A DNA stretch of 64,000 nucleotides from Henriciella aquimarina (GCF_002088975.1 NZ_NCST01000132.1:94627-158626), one strand, 5' to 3'; counted from the first letter of the stretch, positions 8,262-18,067 are shown. The notes: generated by a model from the sequence alone, not told the origin. Translations and numbers: made by a program.

Positions 8262-8759
8262 CTAGTGCTGGGCGGCCTTGTTGACCGAGCCGAGCGCGAT
8301 GCCGGTCATGTGGGCGTCGCCGCCCTCGGTCTCTTCCTTGCACTCGCGCAACTTGTCTGCATCGCTATCAAGCCCGAGACGTTCGGCAAACGCCACCACA
8401 CAGCCATAACCGGCCATACCATAGTGCGCCATGCGCTGGTACTGGGTGATGATCATGGCGTCGCGGACATCATCGTCACCGAAATCTGCATCGAGAACGT
8501 GGGCCTTCACTTCCTTCACGAGGCCTTCCATACCCTTGCAGAATTCTGCGGTCGGCTTGGCATCGTGGGATTTGACGATATTGCCGACAACCTCAATGCC
8601 CTGCTCGATGCCTTTCACGCCGCTGCCGAGCGCCTCTTTGAGTTCGCTCGATTTGGCGACATCCTGAAGCTTGCGCGTGGCATCAAGGGCCTGACGATTG
8701 GCGCTGTAGATGTCCTGCAACTGGTCGATATAAACGTCTTTCAATGACGACAAAGCCAT
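8262..8759 (-). CDS. YciE/YciF family (DUF892) ferritin-like protein
   Basis: A 165-aa, almost wholly alpha-helical protein. The family signature starts at the N-terminus (LKDVYIDQLQDIYSANRQAL), and the helices carry the Glu/His pattern of ferritin-like four-helix bundles (EQGIEVVG, QYQRMAHYGMAGYG). Homologues form dimers and are induced by osmotic or general stress. A ribosome-binding site (AGGAGG) precedes the ATG. It is monocistronic with its own terminator and is divergent from the LigD-like gene, which fits a stress or stationary-phase locus. Confidence 0.85.
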   Translation of the reverse strand: MALSSLKDVYIDQLQDIYSANRQALDATRKLQDVAKSSELKEALGSGVKGIEQGIEVVGNIVKSHDAKPTAEFCKGMEGLVKEVKAHVLDADFGDDDVRDAMIITQYQRMAHYGMAGYGCVVAFAERLGLDSDADKLRECKEETEGGDAHMTGIALGSVNKAAQH

Positions 8760-8915
8760 TCTGGCCTCCTTGCTTAATGATCTGCCAGATCAATGCCTGG
8801 CCCCGCGGTTCTGTTCCCGGATCCATCGCGTCGCGGCCTCTGTTTTGAGACACATCAAGGAACCCTCCCGCATGTTTGACAATTGCACTGTGACGGGAGG
8901 ACAGGATCCGGACCC

Positions 8916-10499
8916 ATGCCCAGGCGCAACAAGGATACGCTCGACACATACCGGCAGAAGCGGGACTTTTCGACCAGCCCCGAGCCGGATGGGAAGGCCA
9001 GCAAGAAGGCGAAGACCTCTTCCGGCAAGGAGACGCTCGCCTATGCCATCCAGAAACATGACGCCACGCGGCTTCATTATGACCTGCGGCTTGAGCTCGA
9101 CGGCGTCCTGAAAAGCTGGGCAATCACCAAGGGCCCAAGTCTGAACCCCTCCGACAAGCGCCTGGCCGTGCGCACCGAAGACCACCCGCTGGACTATGGC
9201 GGCTTTGAAGGCGTGATCCCCGAAGGCTATGGCGCCGGGACCGTCATGCTGTGGGACCGCGGCGGATGGGTGCCCCACGGCGATCCGCATAAGGGTCTGG
9301 AAGAAGGCGTGCTGAAATTCGAGCTGAAGGGCGAGCGCCTGAAAGGCGGCTGGGCGCTCATTCGCATGAAGACAGATGACAGCAAGGAGAACTGGCTACT
9401 CGTCAAGGAACGCGATGAGCATGCCGACGAGGAGAGAGATCCCCGCACGGCCTGGCAGGCCAGCGTCGTTTCCGGCAGGGATTTCGAGGAAATTGCCGAG
9501 GCGGCAGACGCGGGCGATACTGCCCGCCAGACAGGGGCCAGCAAGGCGAAGGCCGTGAAAGACAAGCCATCACACAAGCATACCTCAGAGGCAGCAGACG
9601 AAGCCGCCATCCTCGGTGTGCGCATCACCCATCCCGACCGCGTCGTCTACGACGAACAGGGCGCAACCAAGCGCGAGATCGCGGCCTATTATGCCGAACT
9701 GGCGCCGCGCATGCTGCCCCATATCAAGGACCGGCCAGTGAGCCTGGTGCGCTGCCCCTCTGGCGCAGGCGGGAAATGTTTCTTCCAGAAGCATCACACC
9801 GACTCCATCCCCGAGGCGATCGGCGAAACTCAGATAAAGGAGAAGGATGGCGAGACGGCAAGCTATCTCCTTCTGAACTCCCCAGAAGCGCTTGTCTCTG
9901 CCGCGCAGATCGGCGCGCTCGAACTGCATATCTGGGGCGCGCGCACCGACAAGCTGGAACGCCCCGACCGGCTCGTCATCGACCTCGATCCGGATGAGGG
10001 CATGGCCTTCTCCAAGGTGAAGGAGGCGGCTGTCGAGATCCGCGATGTATTGGAGAAAGCGGGCCTGAAATCCTTCGCCCTGCTTACAGGCGGCAAGGGT
10101 ATCCATGTGGTCGCACCGCTCGAGCGCCGGCGCGACTGGGACGAGGTCAAGCAGGCCGCACGCGGGCTCGCCAGAAGCCTCGCCGATGCCGATCCCGAGA
10201 CTTATGTGGCCGAAGCCTCCAAGGCAAAGCGCAAGGGCCGGATCTTCATCGACTGGCTGCGCAATGAGCGTGGCTCGACAGCGATATGCCCTTACTCCCT
10301 GAGGGCGCGCCCGGGCGCGCCGGTCGCAACGCCTGTGCGCTGGGACGAACTTTCAGGCATCGACAGCGCGGCGCAATATACGCTGTCGAACATCCGCCAG
10401 CGCCTCTCCAGCCTCAAATCGCCCCCGTGGGAAGGGTATGACGACACCCGGCAGTCGATCACGAGCGACTTGCTTGAGCGCTTCAGGGCGCAGGACTGA
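8916..10499 (+). CDS. LigD-type end-processing protein: 3'-phosphoesterase plus polymerase domains, no ligase domain
   Basis: A 527-aa protein starting at the ATG that gives the usual LigD beginning (YRQKRDFSTSPEPDG). Residues about 35-165 form the LigD 3'-phosphoesterase domain with all expected active-site residues: His48, His54, Asp56, Arg58, His90 and Tyr94. A low-complexity Lys/Ala linker follows at about 180-230. Residues about 235-520 are the archaeo-eukaryotic primase-type polymerase, with DLDPDEG, the TGGKGIHVVAPL histidine motif and IFIDWLRNERGST. The central ATP-dependent ligase domain (KxDGxR) is absent. Full LigD is about 800-850 aa. It would trim and fill broken ends in Ku-dependent end joining, with sealing by another ligase. 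No ku gene is in this window. Confidence 0.85.
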   Translation: MPRRNKDTLDTYRQKRDFSTSPEPDGKASKKAKTSSGKETLAYAIQKHDATRLHYDLRLELDGVLKSWAITKGPSLNPSDKRLAVRTEDHPLDYGGFEGVIPEGYGAGTVMLWDRGGWVPHGDPHKGLEEGVLKFELKGERLKGGWALIRMKTDDSKENWLLVKERDEHADEERDPRTAWQASVVSGRDFEEIAEAADAGDTARQTGASKAKAVKDKPSHKHTSEAADEAAILGVRITHPDRVVYDEQGATKREIAAYYAELAPRMLPHIKDRPVSLVRCPSGAGGKCFFQKHHTDSIPEAIGETQIKEKDGETASYLLLNSPEALVSAAQIGALELHIWGARTDKLERPDRLVIDLDPDEGMAFSKVKEAAVEIRDVLEKAGLKSFALLTGGKGIHVVAPLERRRDWDEVKQAARGLARSLADADPETYVAEASKAKRKGRIFIDWLRNERGSTAICPYSLRARPGAPVATPVRWDELSGIDSAAQYTLSNIRQRLSSLKSPPWEGYDDTRQSITSDLLERFRAQD

Positions 10500-10509
10500 C
10501 AACGGAAAG

Positions 10510-10585
10510 TGGTGCCGGCTGAGGGACTCGAACCCCCGACCCCCTGATTACAAATCAGGTGCTCTACCAGCTGAGCTAAGCCGGC
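10510..10585 (-). tRNA. tRNA-Thr (anticodon TGT)
   Basis: A complete 76-nt cloverleaf on the minus strand. The acceptor stem is GCCGGCT/AGCCGGC, the D stem GCTC/GAGC, and the anticodon stem CCTGA/TCAGG with loop TTTGTAA, giving anticodon TGT (threonine, ACA). The T arm contains TTCGAGT, the discriminator is A, and the 3' CCA is encoded. It lies 10 bp after the LigD-like gene on the opposite strand. No integrated element is visible beside it. Confidence 0.97.
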
Positions 10586-10727
10586 CGACTCCTGCCCTTT
10601 AAGCTGACGGCGGTGTGAGGGCAAGATTCCTTTGTAAGATCATGTGTCAGCCACAATTGAACTGGTTTACGGCACCTTTTTGCCGCTGCTGCGTTGTTCA
10701 TTCAGTGTTGCAAGAAGGAGCACTGAC

Positions 10728-11183
10728 ATGAAACGGATTATTCTCGCGACCACGGCTGCTCTCGCTTTCGCTTCCGCGCCGGCTCTGGCAGACGAGGCGC
10801 GCACCCCGCCGCCGAGCGAACCCTATTATGCCCCGCCGCAGACAGGCTGCGAAACGCTGGACCTGAAAGTCTATTTCGAGCCGGGCACGGCCGAGCTGAC
10901 CACCTTTTCCCGCGATGTCATCCGTGAAGCGCGCGAGCAATTGTCCGGCTGCGCCGTCGTGAAGCTGGATGCGACGGCCAAGGCCTCGGATGCCAAGACC
11001 AAGTCCGAGAAACTGTCGCTTGCCGAAGCCCGCCGTGTGACGGTCATGAAAGAGCTACAGGCCCACGGCATCCGCTCGCCCGAAACGGCCACCAAGAGCG
11101 ATGTTTCGGCTGAAGCCTCCGACAGCGTAATGACACGCAATGTCGATGTGGTGCTCGAGGCCGAACCGGCCATGGTCGGCTAA
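10728..11183 (+). CDS. Small periplasmic OmpA-like protein
   Basis: A 151-aa protein with a cleavable signal peptide (MKRIILATTAALAFASAPALA), started by the ATG that follows AAGGAG. The mature part resembles a reduced OmpA-type domain: LKVYFEPGTAELT corresponds to the first strand, and SLAEARRVTVMKEL to the peptidoglycan-binding helix region. A final strand RNVDVVLEAE follows. It may bind peptidoglycan or act as a small periplasmic scaffold. The domain is short and divergent, so the family call is tentative. It is monocistronic and followed by a strong terminator. Confidence 0.6.
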   Translation: MKRIILATTAALAFASAPALADEARTPPPSEPYYAPPQTGCETLDLKVYFEPGTAELTTFSRDVIREAREQLSGCAVVKLDATAKASDAKTKSEKLSLAEARRVTVMKELQAHGIRSPETATKSDVSAEASDSVMTRNVDVVLEAEPAMVG

Positions 11184-11208
11184 TCGCGAGAACATTCTTC
11201 CCGACAAG

Positions 11209-11238
11209 GCCCGGTGTCTCCAAGACGCCGGGCTTTTT
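11209..11238 (+). terminator. Terminator of the OmpA-like gene
   Basis: GCCCGG (11209-11214) and inner GTCT pair with AGAC and CCGGGC (ending 11233), and TTTTT follows at once. A classical intrinsic terminator. Confidence 0.85.
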
Positions 11239-11359
11239 CATTGCGGCCAGCGGCAGTGTTTCCTCCGTTTGCCCCGTTTCATTTTTGGTTTGCCGCGTTA
11301 TGAGTGGCGCCGAAAACGCGTGGCGGGAAAGCCGCAAGCGCTGAAAAACGGACGCTATC

Positions 11360-13102
11360 ATGACCGACACTGGCAAACGCCGCATCCTCGTGACCTCCGC
11401 CCTGCCCTATATCAATGGGGTCAAGCATCTCGGCAATCTGGCGGGCTCCATGCTGCCGGCCGACGTGTTTGCCCGCTTCCAGCGCCTGCGCGGACACGAT
11501 GTCCTCTATATCTGCGCCACCGACGAGCATGGCACGCCAGCCGAACTCGCCGCCCAGGCCGCCGGGGTTTCGGTTCGCGACTATTGCAATGAGCAATTCA
11601 GGATCCAGAAGGATGCCGGCGACGGCTTCGAGCTGTCCTATGATTATTTCGGCCGCTCGTCCGGCGAAGAGAACGCCCGGCTAACCCAGCATTTCGCGCA
11701 CGTCCTCGAAGAGCATGGCCTGATCGAAGAGCGCAATATGCGCCAGGTCTATTCCGTCGACGATGGCCGCTTCCTGCCTGACCGCTATGTCGAGGGCACC
11801 TGTCCGCATTGCGATTTCGAGAAGGCGCGCGGCGACCAGTGCGACAATTGCGGGCGCCTGCTCGACCCGGTGGACCTGATCGATCCCTATTCGGCCGTCT
11901 CCGGCTCGAAGAATGTCGAGATCCGAGAAACCCTTCACCTCTTCCTGCTGCAGTCGAAGATGCAGGACACGATCCGCGCCTGGGTCGAGAAATCGACCGA
12001 CTGGCCGCCGCTGGCCCGCTCGATCGCGCTGAAATGGCTGGATGAGGGCCTGCGCGACCGGGCCATCACGCGCGACCTCTCATGGGGCGTGCCGGTAACG
12101 AATGCCGATGGCTCGATCCGGGAAGGCTTTGAAAACAAGGTCTTCTATGTCTGGTTCGATGCGCCGGTCGAGTATATTGGCGCGACCGAGGAGTGGGCCA
12201 AAGCGAAGGGCGAGCCGGATCTCTGGCGCAGCTGGTGGCGCACAGACGAGGGCGCCGACGATGTCGAATACGTCCAGTTCATGGGCAAGGACAATGTTGC
12301 CTTCCACACCGTCTCCTTCCCCGTGACAATCCTCGGCTCGGAAGAGCCCTGGAAGCTGGTCGACCGGCTGAAAGCCTTCAACTGGGTAACCTGGTATGGC
12401 GGCAAGTTTTCCACCTCCAACAAGCGCGGCGTCTTCATGGACCAGGCGCTGGACCTGCTGCCGGCGGACTATTGGCGCTGGTACCTGATCGCGAACGCGC
12501 CGGAAGGCTCTGACGCAGCCTTCACCTGGGAAGGCTTCCAGGCCTCCATCAATTCGGACCTGGCCAATGTGCTCGGTAATTTCGTCAACCGCATCACCAA
12601 ATACTGCGCGTCGAAATTCGATGGCCAGCTGCCCGCCACCGGAAACGCCGGTGAGGCCGAAGCCTGGATCACCGAAGAGCTTCAGACCCGCCTGCCGCAG
12701 CTCGTCGAACACTATGAGAATATGGAGTTCCGCAAGGCGGCGGCTGAAACGCGGGCCATATGGGCCGCCGGCAACGAATACCTCACCAAGGCCGAGCCGT
12801 GGGTGAAATACAAAACCGATGTCGATGCCGCCGCAGTCGGCGTGCGCACCGGCCTGAACCTGGCCGCCCTGTTTGGCATCATTGCCCAGCCGGTCATTCC
12901 GGAAGCCGCCGGCATGATCCTCGATGCGCTGGGCATTCCCGACGAGAACCGCACGCTGACGCCGGAGAGCCTGAAGGACGTGCCGGCCCTGCTGGACGCG
13001 CTGCCGCACGGGCTCGCCATCACGCCACCGGACGTCCTCTTCCGCAAGATCGAGGACGACCAGGTGGCCGAGTGGACAGAGCGTTTCGGCGGCGAGGGCT
13101 GA
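11360..13102 (+). CDS. metG: Methionyl-tRNA synthetase
   Basis: A 580-aa class I aminoacyl-tRNA synthetase that charges tRNA-Met. The N-terminal Rossmann core has [18 protein letters not shown] (HIGH-type motif HLGN at 23-26). A connective insert holds one zinc knuckle (Cys148, Cys151, Cys161, Cys164). The second signature is KFSTS within [15 protein letters not shown], replacing the textbook KMSKS. A helical anticodon-binding domain follows, with no C-terminal dimerisation extension, so the protein is of the short type. The stop codon directly abuts the stop of the convergent lipoprotein gene. Confidence 0.95.
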   Translation: MTDTGKRRILVTSALPYINGVKHLGNLAGSMLPADVFARFQRLRGHDVLYICATDEHGTPAELAAQAAGVSVRDYCNEQFRIQKDAGDGFELSYDYFGRSSGEENARLTQHFAHVLEEHGLIEERNMRQVYSVDDGRFLPDRYVEGTCPHCDFEKARGDQCDNCGRLLDPVDLIDPYSAVSGSKNVEIRETLHLFLLQSKMQDTIRAWVEKSTDWPPLARSIALKWLDEGLRDRAITRDLSWGVPVTNADGSIREGFENKVFYVWFDAPVEYIGATEEWAKAKGEPDLWRSWWRTDEGADDVEYVQFMGKDNVAFHTVSFPVTILGSEEPWKLVDRLKAFNWVTWYGGKFSTSNKRGVFMDQALDLLPADYWRWYLIANAPEGSDAAFTWEGFQASINSDLANVLGNFVNRITKYCASKFDGQLPATGNAGEAEAWITEELQTRLPQLVEHYENMEFRKAAAETRAIWAAGNEYLTKAEPWVKYKTDVDAAAVGVRTGLNLAALFGIIAQPVIPEAAGMILDALGIPDENRTLTPESLKDVPALLDALPHGLAITPPDVLFRKIEDDQVAEWTERFGGEG

Positions 13103-13918
13103 TCAGCCTTCCAGGGCGCTCATCGCCCTGAACAGGGCTGCCGTGCGCGGCTGCTCCTCCTTGAGAAGCTCCTCCATGACAAAGATGGTGGCTGCGCAGT
13201 AGCGGGTCGCATCCGTGTCGCTCAGGCCCTGGCCGGCCGGAAGGCCGAACGCCTCCATATGGTCGGGATTAGCCTGCAGCCTTGTCAGCATCCAGTCCAT
13301 CAGGTCCTCGCGGCTGGCGGTTTTGATATCCCCGACCGGGCCTTCCTCGAAGATGGCGATCATGATGTCGGTCTCGCGCCTCTGCATGGAGTCTGAAATG
13401 ACGTCCGCATCGGATGGCGGCAGGCCGTTTATGTTGCGAACACATTCCTGCGGCGCCTTGCGGACGAGTTCCTGGTAAGTGTCGGTTGTGTGCGCCACCA
13501 GCGCTTCGAGGTTGCTATCGCTGGCCGTCATCATGGCCTCGCCAAAAGCGGCAAGCAGCTTTGGACGGATCGCGGCGCCGGCCTCATAGGCGGCCTCCTG
13601 CTCGAAATTGCCCGTCTCGATGAGCAGGCCGAGCGCCTCGATGAACTCGTCATAGATATCCGGCCGGTGCGCCTTCAGGGAGACCACCATCCGCATCGTC
13701 TCATTGCCGCCATCGGCAAGGTTGCGCATCGTCTCGGCGGCTTCCTTGCGCGAGGCCTCGCTCACCTCAACCGTCTCAGAGGAGGCGGGCGATGCCGTCT
13801 CCTCCGGCACCTCCGGCGCGGGCGGGTCCGTCGGCTCCGACGGATTGCAGGCGGCAAGCCCGATCAGGAGCCATGGCGCAAGCACGGCCGCAGCAAGTCG
13901 ATGGTGGAAATGTCTCAT
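13103..13918 (-). CDS. Hypothetical lipoprotein
   Basis: A 271-aa protein. The ATG at 13918 is preferred because AAGGGGACCAGG precedes it and it directly begins the signal sequence; an earlier in-frame ATG would add ten unrelated residues. The lipobox is LAAC, followed by a Pro/Glu-rich linker (PTDPPAPEVPEETASP) and a helical domain of about 200 residues with no motif I recognise. Two Cys in that domain could form a disulfide. It is convergent with metG with no spacer: the two stops read TGATCA. Confidence 0.6.
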   Translation of the reverse strand: MRHFHHRLAAAVLAPWLLIGLAACNPSEPTDPPAPEVPEETASPASSETVEVSEASRKEAAETMRNLADGGNETMRMVVSLKAHRPDIYDEFIEALGLLIETGNFEQEAAYEAGAAIRPKLLAAFGEAMMTASDSNLEALVAHTTDTYQELVRKAPQECVRNINGLPPSDADVISDSMQRRETDIMIAIFEEGPVGDIKTASREDLMDWMLTRLQANPDHMEAFGLPAGQGLSDTDATRYCAATIFVMEELLKEEQPRTAALFRAMSALEG

Positions 13919-14001
13919 CCTGGTCCCCTTGAGATAAAGCTGATCCACTCTGACAGGCGCAGTCCCGCGGCAATCCGGGTCAGAACCCGCCCCGAAGAAA
14001 G

Positions 14002-14784
14002 CTAGTCGACCGGCCGGGTGACGATGAGTTCGTTCATCCGCCGTGTCCGGCGCTTGGCGAAGAGGACGTTGTGCATGCGCCAGACCTCGCCATCGCCAAG
14101 CGTCACCTCGATATCGCCAGTGACGACGAGCCCCAGGATGCGGTGTCTCAGAAAATCATCCGAACGGTAGCGGCAGCGCGCACTCGCCCCGCTTTCGGCC
14201 CGGTCGCCACTGCCCCAGAAGACGCGCTCATGCAGCTGTCCCGGCACGACTTCCCAGTAGCGCACCTTGTCGAAGCCGAAGATCATCAAGGCCCACATCA
14301 CGAAGATACAGAGGCCCGTGAACAGGTAGAAGGTGTTGCTCATCCGGATATCGAGCTGACCGAGGAACTGGGCAATCGGCCCGGACAGATTGGCAAAGGT
14401 CAGCAGTATAAAACCGATCAGCAGAATCAGGCCGAAAATCACGGAATTCGCGCCCCTGAGCCGCACTGTCGTCGAAAAGATCACGAAGACCAGCGTAAAA
14501 ACGAAGATCAGGCCGAGCATCCGCTCCCCGGTCTGGGTGCCGGCAATGTCCGTCCACTGGAAGAAGAAGAACAGGAAGCCCAGGAGCCAGATCGGCCACC
14601 AGTAGAGAATCGGCGAATGGGTGTAGACCTTCATCGGCTGCAGCTGATCGAGGTCCAGCCCTTCCCGCTTCTTGGGCTTGGGTGACTTGGCCGCCGAATG
14701 GCTGACAGCCGGGCCCTTGTCGGATGGCGGAGGTGTCGGAGGCGGGCCTTCCGGGGGTGGCGGCGGCGGTGTCGTATCGCTCAT
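14002..14784 (-). CDS. Four-TM membrane protein with proline-rich N-terminus and soluble C-terminal domain
   Basis: A 260-aa protein. Residues 1-45 are proline/lysine-rich. Four membrane segments follow at about 58-78, 88-108, 114-135 and 150-172. The remaining roughly 85 residues form a soluble domain with strands ILGLVVTGDIEVTLGDGEVW and WRMHNVLFAKRRTRR, possibly a small PH-like or nucleotide-independent regulatory domain. I do not recognise the family. It is divergent from the M20 hydrolase gene across 169 bp. Confidence 0.55.
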   Translation of the reverse strand: MSDTTPPPPPPEGPPPTPPPSDKGPAVSHSAAKSPKPKKREGLDLDQLQPMKVYTHSPILYWWPIWLLGFLFFFFQWTDIAGTQTGERMLGLIFVFTLVFVIFSTTVRLRGANSVIFGLILLIGFILLTFANLSGPIAQFLGQLDIRMSNTFYLFTGLCIFVMWALMIFGFDKVRYWEVVPGQLHERVFWGSGDRAESGASARCRYRSDDFLRHRILGLVVTGDIEVTLGDGEVWRMHNVLFAKRRTRRMNELIVTRPVD

Positions 14785-14953
14785 GGCTTCCTCCAGGCAC
14801 GCATCCGTAACCCGATCATCTTAGACGACATTGGGCCCCTGACAATCACTCTCGCCCGACCCCGGCAGCCAGGCCGACCGGGATTGGTCTCTGGCCGTCA
14901 CCGAAACATTTGATACATTGCAGACAGGACATGAATCCGGAGGACTCCCCATA

Positions 14954-16324
14954 ATGATCATTCGCCGTTCGCTCGTTTCGCCCCTGCTGGCTCTCGCCGT
15001 CATGACAACTGCACCGGTGGCCCAGGCACAGGAGTCCACCCCCGCGCCGGGAACCGAGCTTATGGAGCTTTACACCTGGCTGCACCAGAACCCGGAACTC
15101 TCCTTCAAGGAAAAGACAAGCTCGGCGGTCCTGGCGGCCGAGCTGGAAGATCTCGGCTTCAGCGTGACGACCGGCGTCGGGGACGACTGGGTTCGCAACA
15201 AGTCCATGGAAGATGAAGGCACCGTGCGAGATGGCGTCGGCGGCTATGGCGTTGTCGGCGTCTATGAGAATGGCGAGGGGCCGACCGTGCTCATCCGCAC
15301 CGATACCGACGCCCTGCCCGTGCCGGAGGAGACCGGTCTCGACTATGCCTCCAAAGTCACCGGCATGACCTGGACCGGCGTTGAAAGCCCGGTCATGCAT
15401 GCCTGCGGCCACGATGTGCACATGACCAACTGGGTCGGCACGGCCCGCAAGCTGATCGAGAACAAGGATGACTGGTCCGGCACGCTCGTCATGATCGCCC
15501 AGCCCGCCGAAGAACTGGGCCTTGGCGCCAAAGCCATGATCGAGGACGGGCTCTACTCCGACTTCCCGCTGCCGGACTACAACCTCGCCCTGCATGTCTC
15601 CGCTTCGGCGCCAGCCGGAACGGTCGCCTATTCCAGCGGCTATGCACTCGCCAATGTCGACAGTGTCGATATTCATGTGAAAGGCGTGGGCGGACATGGC
15701 GCCTACCCGCACACCACGAAAGACCCGGTCGTCGTCGGCTCGTCCATCGTGATGGCACTGCAGACGCTGGTCGCGCGCAATGTCGACCCGCAGAAACCGG
15801 CCGTTGTCACGGTCGGCTCCTTCAAGGCCGGCGCCAAGCACAACATCATCTCGAACGAGGCCGAACTGCTTCTGACCGTGCGTTCCTATGACGACAACAC
15901 ACGCCAGCTGCTGCTCGATGGCATCAAGCGCATCGCCAAGGGCCAGGCGGAAAGCTATGGCGCACCGGAACCGGAGATCCGGATCGATTCCGACTATACG
16001 CCCTCGACCTACAATGATCCGGCCATGACCAATGAGGCCGTCACCGCCATCAAGGGCGCGATCGGCGAGGAGAATGTCACCGAAGTGACCCCTGTCATGG
16101 GCGGCGAGGACTTCTCGCAATTCGGGCGCACGCAGGAAGATGTGCCCGGCCTGATCTTCTGGCTCGGTGCCGTCGACCCGGAGACCTACGCCCAGTCGGA
16201 AGCCGGTGAAGTCGAACTTCCCTCGCTCCACTCCTCGGGCTTTGCCCCGGATGCGGATCTGGCGCTCGAGACGGGTGTGAACGCCATGACGGCGGCCGCG
16301 ATGGCGCTGTTCAACAAGAGCTGA
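14954..16324 (+). CDS. Exported M20-family amidohydrolase/aminoacylase
   Basis: A 456-aa protein. The ATG at 14954 is chosen because GGAGG lies 10 nt upstream and it starts a good signal peptide ending near AQA. The M20D signatures are present: RTDTDALPVPEETG, HACGHDVHM (metal-binding Cys/His), AQPAEELGLGAKAM (catalytic Glu pair), GGHGAYPH in the dimerisation/lid region, and GGEDFSQF near the C-terminus. Such enzymes hydrolyse N-acyl or N-carbamoyl amino acids and small peptides. Periplasmic location is predicted from the signal peptide. It ends 1 nt before the stop of the convergent hydrolase gene. Confidence 0.85.
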   Translation: MIIRRSLVSPLLALAVMTTAPVAQAQESTPAPGTELMELYTWLHQNPELSFKEKTSSAVLAAELEDLGFSVTTGVGDDWVRNKSMEDEGTVRDGVGGYGVVGVYENGEGPTVLIRTDTDALPVPEETGLDYASKVTGMTWTGVESPVMHACGHDVHMTNWVGTARKLIENKDDWSGTLVMIAQPAEELGLGAKAMIEDGLYSDFPLPDYNLALHVSASAPAGTVAYSSGYALANVDSVDIHVKGVGGHGAYPHTTKDPVVVGSSIVMALQTLVARNVDPQKPAVVTVGSFKAGAKHNIISNEAELLLTVRSYDDNTRQLLLDGIKRIAKGQAESYGAPEPEIRIDSDYTPSTYNDPAMTNEAVTAIKGAIGEENVTEVTPVMGGEDFSQFGRTQEDVPGLIFWLGAVDPETYAQSEAGEVELPSLHSSGFAPDADLALETGVNAMTAAAMALFNKS

Positions 16325-16325
16325 G

Positions 16326-17291
16326 CTAGAGCGAGGTCAGCCAGTCGATCAGGAGACGGTTGACCTCATCGGGGCGCTCCTGCTGGGTCCAGTGGCCACA
16401 GCCCTCCAGCAGGTGCGCGCCGCGCAGGCCCGGCAGGTTGGGTTTCATCGTGTCCACCGGGTCGCCCGGAAACATCTTGAGGACGAGATCGCGTGTGCCG
16501 CCGATAAAGAGGCTCGGCTGGTAGATCTTGTGATCGGCCAGCCGCGTCAGGAAGGCATGGTCGCGCTCATGATTGCGATAGCGGTTCAGCGGCCCGCGAA
16601 AGCCCGACTGCTCGAACTGAGACGCGTAATAGGCGACATCCTCCTCGCTCAGCCATGGCAGCGGCATGTCCGGCTCCGGCAGGCGGTGCAGAAGCGTATC
16701 GCCATGTTTCTTGTCGGTCGGCCATGTGCCATCGGGGGCGTCGCCGGAAATGGCATAGTAGAACCGGCGAATGCTTGCCGCCGGATCGGCTTCGAGTTCG
16801 GCTTCCGGCGGGCCGATCTCCTGAAAGTAGACCTGATAGAAGAACAGGCCGCGCGCGGTGAAGAACTCGCGAAAGACCTGGATGGCCGGTTTGTCGCCCG
16901 GCGGGATGTAAGGCACCGAGAGCCCTGCCACGGCTGCGAACTGGTCGGGAAACAGAAGCGCCGAATTCCACGCAATCGGCGCGCCCCAGTCATGCCCGAC
17001 CAGGAAAGCCGGCGCGCCGGGCTGCAGCGTGTGGGCAACGCCCGCGACATCCTTGGTCAGCGTCTCCATGTCATAGGCCTCGACAGCCTCCGGCCTGTCG
17101 GACCCGCCATAGCCGCGCACATCGATCGCCGCCGCCGTGAAGCCGGCCGCCGAGACAGCGTCCAGCTGATGGCGCCAGGAATACCAGCTTTCCGGAAAGC
17201 CGTGCACGAACAGGACAAGCGGCCCTTCGCCCTTCACGGCCACGCGCAAGGTAACGCCATTGGTTTCAACATGGCGGAAATCCGGTGTCAT
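16326..17291 (-). CDS. Alpha/beta hydrolase, epoxide hydrolase-like
   Basis: A 321-aa soluble enzyme of epoxide-hydrolase type. The oxyanion motif is HGFPESWYSW. The nucleophile elbow is VGHDWGAPIAW, with Asp rather than Ser, as in epoxide hydrolases and haloalkane dehalogenases. The catalytic His is in GCGHWTQQERP. A helical lid region contains tyrosines. It opens epoxides to diols, but the substrate is unknown. Its ATG overlaps the stop of the upstream secreted-protein gene by 4 nt (ATGA), so the two are translationally coupled. Confidence 0.8.
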   Translation of the reverse strand: MTPDFRHVETNGVTLRVAVKGEGPLVLFVHGFPESWYSWRHQLDAVSAAGFTAAAIDVRGYGGSDRPEAVEAYDMETLTKDVAGVAHTLQPGAPAFLVGHDWGAPIAWNSALLFPDQFAAVAGLSVPYIPPGDKPAIQVFREFFTARGLFFYQVYFQEIGPPEAELEADPAASIRRFYYAISGDAPDGTWPTDKKHGDTLLHRLPEPDMPLPWLSEEDVAYYASQFEQSGFRGPLNRYRNHERDHAFLTRLADHKIYQPSLFIGGTRDLVLKMFPGDPVDTMKPNLPGLRGAHLLEGCGHWTQQERPDEVNRLLIDWLTSL

Positions 17292-17992
17292 GGCGCTTCG
17301 CCCTCTGCACTCTGGTTCTGGATCGACTGGATAAAGGCGACCGTGTCGGGATGGGTAAAGATGCGGTAGCCGCGATCGCTTTCGAGCGTACTGAGTTGCT
17401 GGAGCACGCCGGCGACCTCGATCGGGACCACCTCGACCGCCTCTTCCGGCATGCCCTGCCCTGCCAGCCGCTTGGCCAAATCCTCTGCGTCGTCATAGCT
17501 CAGCAAGATCGGCGTTACGGCCTCGCCGTTCATCTGCACCTGGGCTTCGTTGTCATTGGCGGTGACAAAAAAGGCCGGGGCAGCGAATTCACCGACCTCC
17601 GGAGAAAGGGATGCCGCCTTTGTGCGATCATCGGCAGCGCCTTCGAAAAGCACAGGCCCGTTCCAGCCGCCCAGGACGTTGACCAGCGGAATCGCGCCCG
17701 GTCTGGCGTCCGCAATCTCCTGGTTCTGCAAGGCCGCCTGGGCCGCAGACGGCTCGAGAAACACCATCAGACCATTCTGGCCCTGCTCTGTCTTGCGGGA
17801 AACGGCGCGTCCGTCACTGTCCATGAGGACCACGACCTGAAAGCCGGATAGCGCCATCTGCATGGGCGACGGCGTAGAGGGCTCGGCTGCCGGTGGCGCC
17901 GCAGGCGCGGGCGTTTCGCTGCCCTGGGCATAGGCCGGGGCGGCCAGCCCACTTATTATGGCGAGGCTGAGCGAGGCGAGAGCTGTTTTCAT
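17288..17992 (-). CDS. Secreted protein, weakly Tic22-like
   Basis: A 234-aa protein with a signal peptide (MKTALASLSLAIISGLAAPAYAQ), using the ATG after the upstream GGAAGCGCC; a start 19 codons earlier is less likely. The mature part begins with a Pro/Ala-rich linker, then a mixed alpha/beta domain with FQVVVLMDSDGR, GLMVFLEPSAAQAALQNQE and FFVTANDNEAQVQMNGEAVTPILLSYDDA. The order 'residue hidden in a strand, then plus-one helix, then substrate-like groove' resembles Tic22-type chaperone folds. This is a weak similarity judged by eye. It is coupled to the epoxide-hydrolase-like gene. Confidence 0.45.
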   Translation of the reverse strand: MKTALASLSLAIISGLAAPAYAQGSETPAPAAPPAAEPSTPSPMQMALSGFQVVVLMDSDGRAVSRKTEQGQNGLMVFLEPSAAQAALQNQEIADARPGAIPLVNVLGGWNGPVLFEGAADDRTKAASLSPEVGEFAAPAFFVTANDNEAQVQMNGEAVTPILLSYDDAEDLAKRLAGQGMPEEAVEVVPIEVAGVLQQLSTLESDRGYRIFTHPDTVAFIQSIQNQSAEGEAP

Positions 17993-18067
17993 GGGAGGCG
18001 CTTCCTTTTTCAATGGCTGCGCACGCGAGGCTAGAGAGCCCCGCGGCACAACTCAAGGAAACCCGTC

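Noticed and set aside
10510..10585. The tRNA-Thr gene as an integration site of a genomic island
   Set aside because: No duplicated tRNA 3' end, integrase gene or composition shift is seen on either side.
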